This document shows, piece after piece, positions 32,301-45,406 of a stretch of 64,000 nucleotides of DNA (position 1 is its first letter; every line of letters starts with the position of its first letter). The DNA is from Phlyctochytrium arcticum (taxonomy: Eukaryota; Chytridiomycota; Chytridiomycetes; Chytridiales; Chytridiaceae): contig JAHLKI010000023.1 in the NCBI GenBank assembly GCA_025602905.1, forward strand, positions 186,001 to 250,000, written 5' to 3'. The notes below the pieces were generated by a model. It saw only the letters and a program-made list of their open reading frames with translations. It had not been told where the DNA came from and did no database searches. The translations under genes and the position numbers were made by a program.

Positions 32301-33556
32301 CCAACTAAATGTTGGTCTTCAACCCCAACCCCAAGGAGGTAACAACGGCTGCCCTTGCATTCATGGTTCAGGTTGTTTTTAATTCTGTACAGCTTCTACG
32401 CAAGCAACGTCAGCTGGATCATCCGAAACTCGCGACAATGCAATCGGAGCCGAGGCAGCAGCAGGTTCGTATTTTCACACCATTGTATCAAGCGGACAGC
32501 ATATCACTGATTTTCAGCAGCTCAAGTAGAGCAGGTCCCCGTGCAGAAGCAATGCCGGACAATCAAAACGGTGACGGCCGCATGGACAGAGTATGAAGTT
32601 GGTCCTTCTGGTGGACTACCCTGCAAGGTTGCCTTGCGCTGTTCATTCTTATTTCTGCCAACCCTTGGGCTAACTTGTGTGCACAGGAGCTTGAAGACAA
32701 GTGGCAAGCGCGGTGGAGGAACAGTCCATCAGACCGACAGTTTTGGAGTAAGCGCAAGCCTCTCTACGATGCTGTGACGCGTTTAGCCTCGGCCACAGCT
32801 AGAAGCAATCTGCAAGCTGCCCAGCGTTTGGAGCAGGAGCGACTCGCGATACACATCAGGTTCATTTGCTTTGAGACGGACATTTAACTCGTAGCAGTTC
32901 TAACAATGCGATTATTGTTTTACTACAGATTAGGCCTCGGTACAGTAGCCCCGTCCCTGTCCAGGTTCCAAGCCATGTTGTTAGAGCAAGGCGATGATAT
33001 TATCACCTATCTGACCACAAACTAATTATCTCTAGGCGGCGTACAGTCTTCTCCTTATCAGTTCGTTTGCAGCGTGGTTTTGTTCATAGTTCGTCTAGTT
33101 CCTTCTATTGATTGGCGTAGTTTCTCATTTTCCGTTCATTTTTTGTCACATCTTTATTTATTTGTTATAGTTTTTCTTTATCAAAATGGTCTACCATCCT
33201 GCTAGATGCAACACTGAATCTTTACGAAGTAGTTTGAGTGGATAGCAGTGCATGTTCTTGCATATTGATGTTGGATACCCGGGCTCTCGACGCGTCTGCC
33301 AAAAATCCCCAGAAATTAAACGACATTCTGGCCACCGTATACATGATACATACTACAAACAACTACCACCCAGTCTCATGTAATTCATGAATGACCCGTC
33401 CAGTAGTGTCTGTCTGGTATTTTATGTCCTCAATACGTGTAAAAGTCGATTTTGACCCGGATACTTTGAGGCTACCTAGTGGTTGTGACTGGAGACCCAG
33501 GATACTTTCAAAACAGGCCAAGGATACTTTCGCTCACAAGCAAAACAGGTCAAGGA
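29318..33556 (+). mobile_element. Crypton-type element, unit 2
   Basis: Same content and length as unit 1, offset 4,239 bp. Both of its edges are internal junctions of the form GGATACCTAAAAAG, which is the sequence expected at the closed joint of a circular copy. Confidence 0.85.
29688..33025 (+). CDS. Crypton tyrosine recombinase with GCR1_C domain (unit 2)
   Basis: Identical gene to that of unit 1 (add 4,239 to each exon boundary: 29688-30348 to 32929-33025). Intact, 954 aa, same candidate catalytic residues. No private stop or frameshift is seen. Confidence 0.88.
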
Positions 33557-36500
33557 TACCTAAAAAGTGTCCAGGACGCGCTCATTAAAGAACACATGAC
33601 CTGTGAGCGGCTCACAACTAATTGATTCAATGGGCTTGTCACTGAGATCACAGACGCGCACTGATACTTTCAACTCCGCCAAACTCCGCTCGCTTGTTGG
33701 CCTTTCCTTTCTTTCCAGCATTGCTTTGCGACAAAGTCCTCACCCCCGTTCTTTTACCCATACTTTACACTCGTTCTCTTTCTACCTACCCCGTCATCAT
33801 CTTTTGCTGTATCATAGGAGTTGATTTTATTCCGTAGCTGAATGTATGTGCTTGCTGGCGAGCTTTGTTTATAATTTCGGACAAACTTATTAATATACAT
33901 CTGAATGCCATTTTAGCCTATCCATCATGCCACGAAGGGCCAGAAAGGTGCAGGGGGTTCCCCTGTATATGTACCATGAGATATCATTGACCGCAGAGGA
34001 AATTGCTGCATTATCTCCCGAAGACCATGCTCGCTACCTCGAACAACAGTCGGTAGCCTCTACCACTCGGCAAGCCAGATCGACCAGAAACTCCAACACC
34101 GAAAAAGCATACTCTCGATGGCAGAGGGAATACATTCACTGGTGCGAGGGTACCGCGGCTGTTGGATGCATGGTCCAAAATGACGGCACACTTGGGTACC
34201 CTTTGGAGACCACGTTGGTAGGGACCAAGTGCAAGTCATTGGTATCGGGTCGAAAGCTGCATATGTTTCTCAAGGATTGCGTACTGGCGATGGGCAATCA
34301 GGCAAAGAATCGTGTCGGTTATGTGCCGGGAAATAAGAAGCAGAAGCAGAAAAACCAAAGGGCTGCCGTTCGTGCTAATGCCGGCTCTCGCAGTGGCAGT
34401 GGTGTTGGCGCTGGTGTTGGAGGTAGTGGTAGCGGTAGTGGTAGCGGCAGTGGAGATGCTAGTGGTAGCGGTGGTGGTAGTGGTAGCGGCAGTGGAGATG
34501 CTAGTGGAATCGCTAGTGGAAGTGGAACACAGTTTACATACGAGATGGTGGATGATAAGGGGGAGCCTGGAACTTACAAAAAGAAAGGTGCTGACCACTC
34601 GGTACGGACTTCATTGAACCCAAAACCTAATCTACAATGACAGGACATCCTGAATTCGTGCAATATGAATTTGGAGCAATTAAGATGGTCGTCAAGTCAG
34701 TCGTTGATTTGTGGAGCCTGCAGAAAGATCAAGGACTAATTTCAGATCAGTAAGTGATACTAGAGCATCTTATTGAGCCTTAATAGCCTGATCGCACATA
34801 ACAGATCCCATCCGCATCCTCGTATCTCCCTGGTGAATGCCATCTTAGAACAAATGCAGGCCCAAAAGCAAAACCATGATGACCGAACGTTTAAGGACAA
34901 AGGCATCAATGGAATTGTAGACCAGTATGATATAGCAGACGATCGCAAACTCAATGTCTTCTGGTGGAACTTACCCCAAACGGGGCTTCGTAATCGCGCT
35001 CACCACAACTGCCTCCGCGCGGTCATGCAACGTTCCCAGTTCATGAGACGCCTGAAACTCTCTGACATCGCATGCAAGGTTGTTAACGATGAGGGTGTCA
35101 CTGAGTGTGACATTGCCGCATTCACATGCAACAAGTCTAAAACCAATACGGAAGCCAAGCGCGAGGACTATGCGTTCATCCGTCACAAAGATATATTGCT
35201 GTGTCCATGGAATTCTATGGCGTTTTGGGTTTTCGAACGCTACGAGATCAATCAAGAGCAACCACCCAAGTGCGATGTCTCCGCGGAATGGTATGACATC
35301 TTTTTTATGAAGGTAGGGTCTTGGCAGATATGCATGTTCAAATCATCACGTTTTAACGTGTTTTTGCCAGCCTTCCGATCAGCAACAGGCAGCGATGGCG
35401 ACCCGCAAAAGAAAGCGCAAAGCAAAAGGGCCGGCAAGACAACCCATCATTATTGGAGTCTGGGATGGCGCGGATCCCGTGGAGGACGAAGACGACCAGG
35501 ACGACCCGGAGGAAGAAGTAGGGATCACGTATGATACCCAGTACAATCTGCAACGCACTGCGCTGGACGCGTGCGGCGTTCTATCCTCCAAAGTAACTCA
35601 CTGCTGCCGTAAATGGGCTGCAATGGAAAATGAGCGCAAGGGAGTCGACGGGGATCAGAATGGCCGAATGGGAGGTTGGGCGCGTGATGCCAAAAACGGA
35701 GCCTATACCACCGGCCTGCCCTATCAAGCCATCCGTGCGTTAGGAGACTTTCCAATTAATGGCATCTGCTTTTTTCTAGCTATAGCGGTGCCAGTCCCGC
35801 AAGAGCTTCTGCAGTCCATTTTCCCGTGGATTGAGGAGCTGGAGCAAAAATGCCATCAAGTTCACACCGAGAGTGCGGGCATGTTGGCTGCCCTAGGGTT
35901 TTTGCGATGCCTGAAGGCTTGCCGCAAGGTCATTTGCCAGGACGCGCCAACTTTGATGCAAATGTATCCGAATCACGCTATTTGGCAGCATAGCTTCTTT
36001 AAAAGTCCTGCTTTCCTGAGGTACAAGGATCACAACCTCCAGGTATCAGCAACTGCCGTCAACCCGAGAGATTCAACGTTTGCCGCCATCGCTCCCTTTC
36101 TTAACGACCGCCTCACCACCCAAGATCTGGCCATGAAAGTCATTGGCACAGACGTTGCACACACAGTCGAGCGGGTGCGTTATGCGAGTATAAGTCTTCT
36201 GTGAGATCCCTAGCTGACCCGGACTCTATACTCTTCTTATCAGATCGACCGTGTCGACACTCAGCTAGAACAGTTCCAGACCCGGCAGTCTACCTTGATT
36301 GGCACTACAGCCCGGCTGACGGACGCCATCCTCAACTTACAACAAACTGTCAATGCATACCATGCGATTCTGGTTGCGAGCGGTCGCACCCACACAACTG
36401 CAGCTGCCGACGTAGCCACGACCGTCATGTCGCAGATTGCAAGAAACACTGAGACGCATCTTCAGGGGAACCGCGAGGTCTATCAATCGCTGATGCGCCT

Positions 36501-37795
36501 CTTCCCACAGCCCAACTCAGCATCATCCACATCACAGTCCCAACTAAATGTTGGTCTTCAACCCCAACCCCAAGGAGGTAACAACGGCTGCCCTTGCATT
36601 CATGGTTCAGGTTGTTTTTAATTCTGTACAGCTTCTACGCAAGCAACGTCAGCTGGATCATCCGAAACTCGCGACAATGCAATCGGAGCCGAGGCAGCAG
36701 CAGGTTCGTATTTTCACACCATTGTATCAAGCGGACAGCATATCACTGATTTTCAGCAGCTCAAGTAGAGCAGGTCCCCGTGCAGAAGCAATGCCGGACA
36801 ATCAAAACGGTGACGGCCGCATGGACAGAGTATGAAGTTGGTCCTTCTGGTGGACTACCCTGCAAGGTTGCCTTGCGCTGTTCATTCTTATTTCTGCCAA
36901 CCCTTGGGCTAACTTGTGTGCACAGGAGCTTGAAGACAAGTGGCAAGCGCGGTGGAGGAACAGTCCATCAGACCGACAGTTTTGGAGTAAGCGCAAGCCT
37001 CTCTACGATGCTGTGACGCGTTTAGCCTCGGCCACAGCTAGAAGCAATCTGCAAGCTGCCCAGCGTTTGGAGCAGGAGCGACTCGCGATACACATCAGGT
37101 TCATTTGCTTTGAGACGGACATTTAACTCGTAGCAGTTCTAACAATGCGATTATTGTTTTACTACAGATTAGGCCTCGGTACAGTAGCCCCGTCCCTGTC
37201 CAGGTTCCAAGCCATGTTGTTAGAGCAAGGCGATGATATTATCACCTATCTGACCACAAACTAATTATCTCTAGGCGGCGTACAGTCTTCTCCTTATCAG
37301 TTCGTTTGCAGCGTGGTTTTGTTCATAGTTCGTCTAGTTCCTTCTATTGATTGGCGTAGTTTCTCATTTTCCGTTCATTTTTTGTCACATCTTTATTTAT
37401 TTGTTATAGTTTTTCTTTATCAAAATGGTCTACCATCCTGCTAGATGCAACACTGAATCTTTACGAAGTAGTTTGAGTGGATAGCAGTGCATGTTCTTGC
37501 ATATTGATGTTGGATACCCGGGCTCTCGACGCGTCTGCCAAAAATCCCCAGAAATTAAACGACATTCTGGCCACCGTATACATGATACATACTACAAACA
37601 ACTACCACCCAGTCTCATGTAATTCATGAATGACCCGTCCAGTAGTGTCTGTCTGGTATTTTATGTCCTCAATACGTGTAAAAGTCGATTTTGACCCGGA
37701 TACTTTGAGGCTACCTAGTGGTTGTGACTGGAGACCCAGGATACTTTCAAAACAGGCCAAGGATACTTTCGCTCACAAGCAAAACAGGTCAAGGA
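33557..37795 (+). mobile_element. Crypton-type element, unit 3
   Basis: Same content and length as unit 1, offset 8,478 bp. Its right edge is the outer junction GGATACC-CGTGTGG with chromosomal DNA. Confidence 0.85.
33927..37264 (+). CDS. Crypton tyrosine recombinase with GCR1_C domain (unit 3)
   Basis: Identical gene to that of unit 1 (add 8,478 to each exon boundary: 33927-34587 to 37168-37264). Intact, 954 aa. Only the sequence beyond the final TACC distinguishes this unit. Confidence 0.88.
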
Positions 37796-37799
37796 TACC

Positions 37800-39507
37800 C
37801 GTGTGGCGTTGTGGCACAGTTCCACGTGCTTGTGACTGAGAGACGCGAGGAACATGCGCAGCCACGGACCTTGTGAGTCGCGTATATATGCGGGCAATTG
37901 TGAATAGGGATTTTCGGGGGCATACACCCATAGTTTAGGATCAATAGAAGGTGAGCAGGATACTGCCGCCGATGCCGCTGATTGGCATGCTTTTAAAAAT
38001 TGGGGACTCGTTTTCCGTGCGAGTCCTGCACACCAGTCCGGTAATGTTACTGTCCTTCTAAAATAAATTACTTGCTCCTCAGATGACCAGGGCCCTGCTC
38101 GAAGAGTTTATCTGACCGGACAAGATCCCACCCAAGAAACGAGGAAACCCATCATCTCCAAATCATCAGCTAGTATCTTGACTCAATCACAAGGTCCAAG
38201 TGCATAGTCATAGTCAGAATGGCTCTCGACCAAAAAAACTGCACCCTCTGCAATTAGGCCTCACTGTTCAAACAATGAAAAAAAAACCCTCCCTACATCC
38301 CCCCAAACAAAAACGAAAAACGTTTTGCTCGCTATTCGATTGTCAGATTATTTAGGCAATTTCTGTTTATCCACAAGAGTGTTCAGAACAGGTCTGTAGA
38401 AATGTTTATCGTCATTCAAAATAGCATCAGCCAAGAATCGAACTCGCGACTCTTGCGCGCGCGCGTTGGTCGAACGCGGCTCGGCCAAAGTCGCGGCAAG
38501 ATTCACAAATGGGGTGGAATAAAGATTGTATAGCGTGCCGGGGGGATTTGCATCAGGGTCATCATCTGAACCGCATCAATGTTGCAACAGACAGATACAC
38601 TCAAGGAGACTCAGGGGATTCACCGGGGGTTTCATGCTGCTGTCGGGAGGCAATTAGGTTCTCGTCATATATGCCCTGCTCTGGATCTACATACAAAAAG
38701 CCATGGATTTCCCGACGGTAAAACCAAACACATTCAGTTGCTGTAAGATCATCCATCACAGGCAACACTTTTGATATGTGATTTGGAGACGGATAAAGCT
38801 TCAAACTTTCCAGAGGCTCTCGATCAACAGGCCCACATTTTGAATCATTCAAAATGGAACAATGATGGAGCAAAAGCTTGTGGCGTTATACTTTTATACA
38901 GGAAGGATATCAAACCGCCATTTACGATGCCTTCCCACAATACCCGAGATAATTCACTGCTGCATTTCTACAGGAAATGTCCAAAGTCGAGCTCTGTAAA
39001 ATTGGAAATTGGAAAGCTGGTACTCGAGTATAGCGCGGCCTTTCATGGGGAACGAACGCAAAGTTTGGACCGGACCTTTGTCGAATCAGCGACTGCGCCA
39101 CGACAGATCAGTTTGCCAATTTCAAATTTGGTCAAAAATTTCAAAATTTTGAAAGGAGTGTCCCTGGCATTATTGGCAGGTCAGGTCAGGTCGGGTGGCA
39201 GCAGGAGGAGCAGCAGTGGTTGTAAAATAAGTTCTTGCCCTGAACGTATAGCTGGCAAAAGGAGCTTTGGTTTTCGGTTGTGGCATTTCCGTTACGATTT
39301 GCGTCGGAGCACTCTCTAATTGCCGTGACCTCATTTTGTACTTGGGAGGAGCAGATACCCTGAAGACGACGACGACGACTGATCCAACTCCGCCGTGCAT
39401 AGTCGCTCTCGGCGTATATACGGGACTGCCAGCGCATATATACGCGTAAAAGGCCTTACGACCGACTACTACCCGCCGCCCAAGTTTTCCATTAAACAAA
39501 AAAAACA
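37800..39507. other. Gene-poor right flank of the Crypton array and ABC transporter promoter
   Basis: 1.7 kb without a supported gene. It begins CGTGTGGCG directly after the array. The frames at 38601-38873 (minus) and 38771-39319 (plus) lack motifs. A/T-rich TATATA tracts near 39414-39442 lie 65-95 bp before the ABC transporter start. Confidence 0.45.
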
Positions 39508-42500
39508 ATGGAGTGGAACACTGACAAGTTGTGTGCTGGAGAGCCGTGGGTAAGCCAGCCTTGTTATTCCTTCTTTAAACGAGCTCCTTCTGACGGACAT
39601 TTTGGTATATAGGGACCATGGACTCCGAGTGGCGATGACTTTACTGACTGTTTTGAACGAGTGTAAGCCAAGAATGGAGAGCAATACTACAAGACTCGGG
39701 GCTAATCGATGAGATTTCGATTTGTAGAGTCTTGATATCCCTCGTCCCAACCATCCTTCTTTGGACATTTGGCACGTACTCCCTCCTCCACTACATCTTT
39801 TGGCGCCGCGACAATCTGGGTCCAAACGCCTACGTCCCTGTTCCCGACGCCTACGCTGCCGATACGCCCGACGACGTGCCAAATGACAGTGATTATGGGG
39901 GTGGAGATGGATCGTACCCCTCTGCAGTAGGGGATGGGTCTGGCCGGCGTCACGATCTATGGATTTGGATACTTTTGCTGATTCTAGCAGTGGTAGAGGC
40001 GGGGTTGGGTTTTGGAAAGTGGTATATTGAATCAGGGTTCGAGCCCTTCAAGGTTCTCGAAGCACTGGCTACTGGTGGTGGATGGTTATGCAGTTTTCTC
40101 CTCCTACTCGCCTTTACGATCACGACATGTCCACCCTCCCGGCCCTCCCTGTACTTTCCGTTTGAACGCGCCAAACGCAAGTCGCTGCGGTACTTGCTAC
40201 CTGTATGGTTGGGATTCGCCATTGTCAAGGCCATCCAACTGCGATCCATCTCGTTAAGCCACGAAGCGGGACATGCTGGACAGGTGGAAGTCAGCGTTGT
40301 CGGGATACAGATGAGTCTCGCGGCGATTCTGTGTGCACTTGGCGCAACCATTTCCGGGGAACGAATGCTTCGGTCCCGGTCCCGACGGCGATTGACTCCC
40401 GCATCTACACACTCTGGATCGTCAGCGCGGGAGCTGCCGATTTCGGGAGAACTCACGGCGGGATTGTTTAGCAAACTCACATTTCGGTGGTTTAATCCCC
40501 TCATTCAGAAAGGATACCGGAAAACACTTACCATGGACGATGTGCCCGATTTGATAGAAGCGGATAAATCCGCTCATGTTTGCCAGCAGTTTATGAAGAT
40601 TCGGTATGTGATTTGACTCTGACTACCACGCCCTCATCCCCCTGGCTAAACTCGTGTTTATTTTTGCCTGTAGACTTCGCCATGCAAGTTTGCCTACCGC
40701 CTTGTTTTATTTGGTCCGCCCGCTGCTGTCGGTACAGTTGATCTTTGCCATTGTCTCGGCACTCCTATCCTTCTCGGGCCCCTTTTTCCTTAACCGTATT
40801 CTTGTCCATGTATCCACACCCGACGCTCCAGCCATTCAAGGCATCGGATATGCCGTGGCCATGTTGACTTTAACAGTGATTCAAGAAATATGCGATGGCC
40901 AGCTCTACTTTATCGGCCGTCGAATCGGCATGCGCGTTCGGGCAGTTATCATTGGACAAATCTACAGCAAAGCTCTGTTTCGACGGAGTGCCGCACAACA
41001 AGCTACCACCACCAACGCTGAAGGCTCGGAAGAGAGTACGAGCGCGAGTACGGGTCAAGTCACCAATCTGATGGCCGTCGACGCCCAGAAAATCCTGGAA
41101 GTGTCGTCGTACCTGACCTACTATGTCGCATCACCCTTGCAGATTGTTATTTGCATCGGATTGCTATTGACTGTCTTGGGATGGCCTGCGCTTGCTGGAG
41201 TGGCCGTTATGCTCATCATGACCCCTACTGGAGTCTTTATTGGACAGCTCATGGGCAAGATGCAAAAGCGGTTAATCAAGGCTACCGACAAGCGGATGAC
41301 CGGCATGAACGAGACACTCCAAGGGATCCGCATCATAAAATTCTTTGCCTGGGAAGAACACTACTATAAACTCATCACGGCACTCCGCGCAAAGGAACTC
41401 AGAAAACTGCGCGATTATCTGTACGCGGTTGCGGCCAACGGTCTGGTCTGGTTTGCGGCTCCAATCATTGTATCCGTGCTGACATTCATGACATTTACGT
41501 TGCTGGCTGGCCGTGAGTTGACGGCCGAAATTGCGTTTACGGGGCTGGCGCTGTTTAATGCCCTCCGAAACCCTTTGCAGGTCTTTCCCGAAATGGTTGT
41601 GAGGGGGGTGGAATCGCTTGTGAGCGTGCGTCGGGTGGAAGCGTTATTGGCTGAACCCGAGTTGGAACGCTACCAACAGGACTCGTACCGCGACCACCAC
41701 GTTGCGGATGATGCAGACCAAGATGTTCCCATTGGATTTACGGGACCTGCAACGTTTTCATGGCAAGCTTCCCAAAATTCCTCATCGTCACCGACCAACA
41801 CTTCAGCAATCCGGAGAAAAGAGTTTACGCTCCAAGACATTTACGTCAAATTCCCGGTCGGTGGATTGACTTTGCTGGTGGGAACCACCGGCTGCGGCAA
41901 AACCAGTATGATTAACGCGCTCCTGGGTGAAATGAACCGGCTGTCAGGGCAGGCCCATCTTCCCGACAGCCGATTCGCAACCGTTGACCCAAAGACGGGG
42001 TTATCCTCTTCTGTCGCGTACGCGGCCCAAACCTCCTGGTTGATGAATGCCACGATCCGGGACAATATTCTGTTTAGAGAGCCTTGGAACGCTACACGGT
42101 ACAACAAGGTCGTCAAGGCGTGCGCTCTTGTCCGCGATTTTGAGACGTTGGAAGGAGGGGATATGACGGAAATTGGCGAAAAGGGGGTGAATGTATCCGG
42201 TGGACAGAAAGCGCGAATATCGTTGGCACGAGCTGCGTATTCTTCTGCTGCGTTTGTGCTCCTTGACGACCCATTATCGGCCGTGGATGCACCGACTGCT
42301 CGCCACCTATTTGAAGAATGTATACTGGGACTTTTACATAACCGAACCCGTATCCTCGTCACCCATGCCGTTCATCTCTGTATACCGAAAGCGGATCACG
42401 TTCTTGTCATGCAACAGGGTCGTATACTCTTGCAGGGGCCACCGGGGACAGTTTTGGGACGGGGGCCCGGGAAAATTGATTTGGGGACTTTTGCGCACCA

Positions 42501-44874
42501 CGGCGAGGATATTATTGCCGAGGAGGATGGACTGCCTGCATTAGCGGAAGAGGAGATTGACGAGCCGCCAGTAGTGCTTCAGGACAACAACACCAAGCCG
42601 CTGCCCATCCCGCCCGTATCCATGACCGAATCTGAAGTCGCTCGTGATTTGGCTTTAGGTGATGCAGAACCCTCCGTAGAAGACTCTGACAATGTCCTAC
42701 CCACTCGACAAGTCTTGCGACTGACCCAGGAGGAAGGCCGGTCATCCGGAACAGTCAAATATGCCGTTTACGAGACGTACATTACTGCTGCGGGAAGTAC
42801 TGTTTTTGTGTGTTGTGCGGGGGTGGCATACCTGCTGGTCCAAACCTCTTCTATCGGACAAGACTGGTGGCTTAAACAGTGGTCTTCGGCTTCCAAAGCA
42901 TCCAATAACGGCGATGAAAAATCAGTGTATTATTACTTGACGATTTATACCATCATTGGCGGAATCAGTATCCTCACATTATTTATCCGCGCGATTGTCG
43001 TGACAATAGGCTCACTGAATGCATCCCGACGCTTGCATAGTACTTTGTTGAAACGGATACTGTACGCTCCCATGCGGTTTTTCGATACCACACCCATGGG
43101 CCGGATACTGAACCGGTTCTCGCGGGATATTCAGGTGTTGGACCAAGAAACAATTCGATACGCCGGCGAATTTGTCTCCCATGTTGTATCGGCTATAGCC
43201 ATCTTGACCGTTATTGCCATTGTCACGCCCGTGTTTTTAGCGGGCGTGGTGCCCATTGCCGTGTTATATTACTCGGTTGCGAGATTGTACTTGCGCACAT
43301 CAAGGGAATTGAAGCGGCTGGAATCGGTGACGCGGTCACCCATCTATTCTCATTTTGGCGAGACGATTGTGGGGGCGTCAACGATCCGGGCCTACGGGGC
43401 CGAAAACCGGTTCCTGCAGGAAAATCATGCGAGGGTGGATACCTGTCATCGCGCCTTTATCCATTTGTGGATATCCAACCGCTGGCTCAGTGTTCGCATT
43501 GATTTTATCGGGGCTTTAGTGGCGTTTACTTCTGCCATGGCCATTCTCGCCACGTTGCATTGGGGTCAAGGACTAGACGCCGGTGCGGCCGGTCTGAGTC
43601 TTAGTTATGCATTGACGTTTACCGAGGCTTTACTCTGGTGTGTCCGATTACATGCGGCAACCGAGATGGCCATGAATTCTGTGGAGCGGATCAGGGAATA
43701 TTTGGAGATTGAGCAAGAGGCTCCTGCCAAAATCAAAGAGGCTGAACCCTTACGCGATTGGCCGTCAGCGGGCCGAGTCGAATTTAAGGATTTGACTGTA
43801 CGCTATGCACCGGATTTGACGCCCGTCCTGAAAAATGTCAGTTTTACGATCCTACCCGGCGAAAAAGTGGGGATTGTCGGACGAACGGGTGCGGGTAAAT
43901 CAACGCTTTCGCTTGCTCTGTACCGGTTCCTTGAAGCCTCCGAGGGATCTATCTACGTGGACGGTGTGGATATTAGCCAGATTGGACTGTTTGATTTACG
44001 CTCACGGCTGACGATTATCCCACAAGATCCTGTGTTATTTACCGGCACGGTTCGGTCCAATCTGGACCCCTTTCATGAACATTCCGATTTAGAGTTGTGG
44101 ACTGCGTTGCGCCGGGCTCATTTACTGGATACATCATCAGCAAGTCATGAATCTGGTACTACTACTGCTCCCATTTCTGTGCCTCGACCGGATACGCCGG
44201 GGAGTACGGGGGCTGGATCTTCAGTTAGTGGGAGTCTTGTTCTGGACAAGTCAGGGTCACTCATTGCACCGGCACCCCTATCGATTCCACCACCACCACC
44301 CAGTTATACTATCCCATCTTCCTCGCTATCCCGCCGCACATCGACCCACTCCCTGAGTTCTGAATCGAACAACCAGCGCCCCAACCTTCGCCATCGCGGC
44401 TCCAATGCCTCTATCGCGTCTTCTTCCCGTGGTAATAGTGGAAGTGGGATATCCATACGACTGGATACGGTCGTCTCAGAAGGCGGCTCCAATTTCTCCC
44501 AGGGGCAACGCCAATTACTCTGTCTAGCCCGTGCACTCCTTCGATCGTGTAAAGTGATTGTCCTGGATGAAGCTACAGCTTCAGTCGATCATTCCACTGA
44601 CGCAAAAATCCAAGAAACGATTCGGACAGAGTTTCGGGGTGCGACCCTTTTATGCGTTGCGCACCGTCTTAGAACTGTGGCAGACTATGACAAGATTTTG
44701 GTGTTGGCAGCAGGTCAAGTCGTCGAATTTGGATCTCCATTGGGGCTCATGTCAAAATCACCCTCACCAGACGCCGTGTTCCAGGCCATGTGCAATGAGA
44801 CGGGGGAATACTCGAATTTATTGGATATGGCGCAGAAGGCCGATGCAGAGCGGAAATTGAAACAGACTCGATGA
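39508..44874 (+). CDS. ABCC (MRP/YOR1-type) full-length ABC transporter
   Basis: ATP-driven export or vacuolar sequestration of conjugates and drugs. Exons 39508-39549, 39613-39662, 39728-40603, 40674-44874; 5169 nt, 1722 aa. N-terminal TMD0 begins with the MRP-like PWTPSGDDFTDCFE segment made by splicing. Then TMD1, and NBD1 with Walker A GTTGCGKTS (about 726), signature VSGGQKARIS (about 830) and Walker B LLDDPLSAVD. TMD2 follows, then NBD2 with Walker A GRTGAGKST (about 1392), signature FSQGQRQL (about 1597) and Walker B IVLDEATASVD. NBD1 has TGCGK and DDPLSAVD, as in other ABCC proteins with an asymmetric first site. Unusual: a Ser/Pro-rich insert of about 110 residues (about 1475-1585) inside NBD2 between the Q-loop helical region and the signature. 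Substrate unknown. Confidence 0.93.
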
Positions 44875-45110
44875 TGAGAACCTTTTCACTCTTGCCCGAA
44901 ATATATCCTTCTACTTTTGTAATTCTAATGTTCAATACCGTACATATCATACACGTCAGTTGTGTTGGTCAACATCCATATATTTATAGAGTGATCCGAA
45001 GGTAGGTGTATTTTCATCGTGTTCGGAAAGAATGTCCAAACGATAAACCAACTTGGACCAAGAGCTGCTAGCATTACAGCCGCTAATCCACAGGCCAATC
45101 TCACGGAATG

Positions 45111-45193
45111 GGTGAGATGGCCGAGTTGGTCTAAGGCGTCAGGTTAAGGCCCTGATCTCTCCGGAGGCGTGGGTTCAAATCCCACTCTCATCA
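45111..45193 (+). tRNA. tRNA-Leu (AAG)
   Basis: Same 83-nt class II tRNA as at 23099-23181. Anticodon loop TTAAGGC, long variable arm, discriminator A. Intronless. Confidence 0.95.
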
Positions 45194-45194
45194 C

Positions 45195-45204
45195 TTTTTT
45201 TTTG
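45195..45204 (+). terminator. Pol III terminator of tRNA-Leu
   Basis: Run of about nine or ten T residues directly after the tRNA 3' end. Confidence 0.8.
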
Positions 45205-45302
45205 TTTCTGTCCTGAGCATACTTTCATTGCTCTGTTATAGCCTCTGTGTGATGTCACCACGTCACTAGCGCGTCGTGTTCCGTCACTGGATTCTCAGAG
45301 GG

Positions 45303-45309
45303 TATAAAA
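45303..45309 (+). promoter_or_regulatory. TATA box
   Basis: TATAAAA, 98 bp before the ATG at 45407, in a GC-rich setting. Confidence 0.5.
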
Positions 45310-45406
45310 CGGCCGCCGCCTGGGGTTTCCTGCTGTTCCCCACCCGGCCACTATTTTACGAATTCCCACTACGAACCGTCTATACACTCCATCCAGCCAT
45401 CGCTCC

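Larger units (their letters stand above)
25079..37799 (+). repeat. Three-unit head-to-tail Crypton array
   Basis: Three direct units of exactly 4,239 bp starting at 25079, 29318 and 33557; the final TACC is 37796-37799. All open frames are identical in the three units, and I saw no mismatch in the lines I compared. Outer left edge GGC-TACC-TAAAAAG, internal junctions GGA-TACC-TAAAAAG, outer right edge GGA-TACC-CGTGTGG. Confidence 0.95.

Noticed and set aside
38425..38510. tRNA-like sequence on the minus strand (GAGTTCGATTCTTGG)
   Set aside because: The T-loop-like box is present, but T-stem and acceptor stem do not pair, so no tRNA can be supported.
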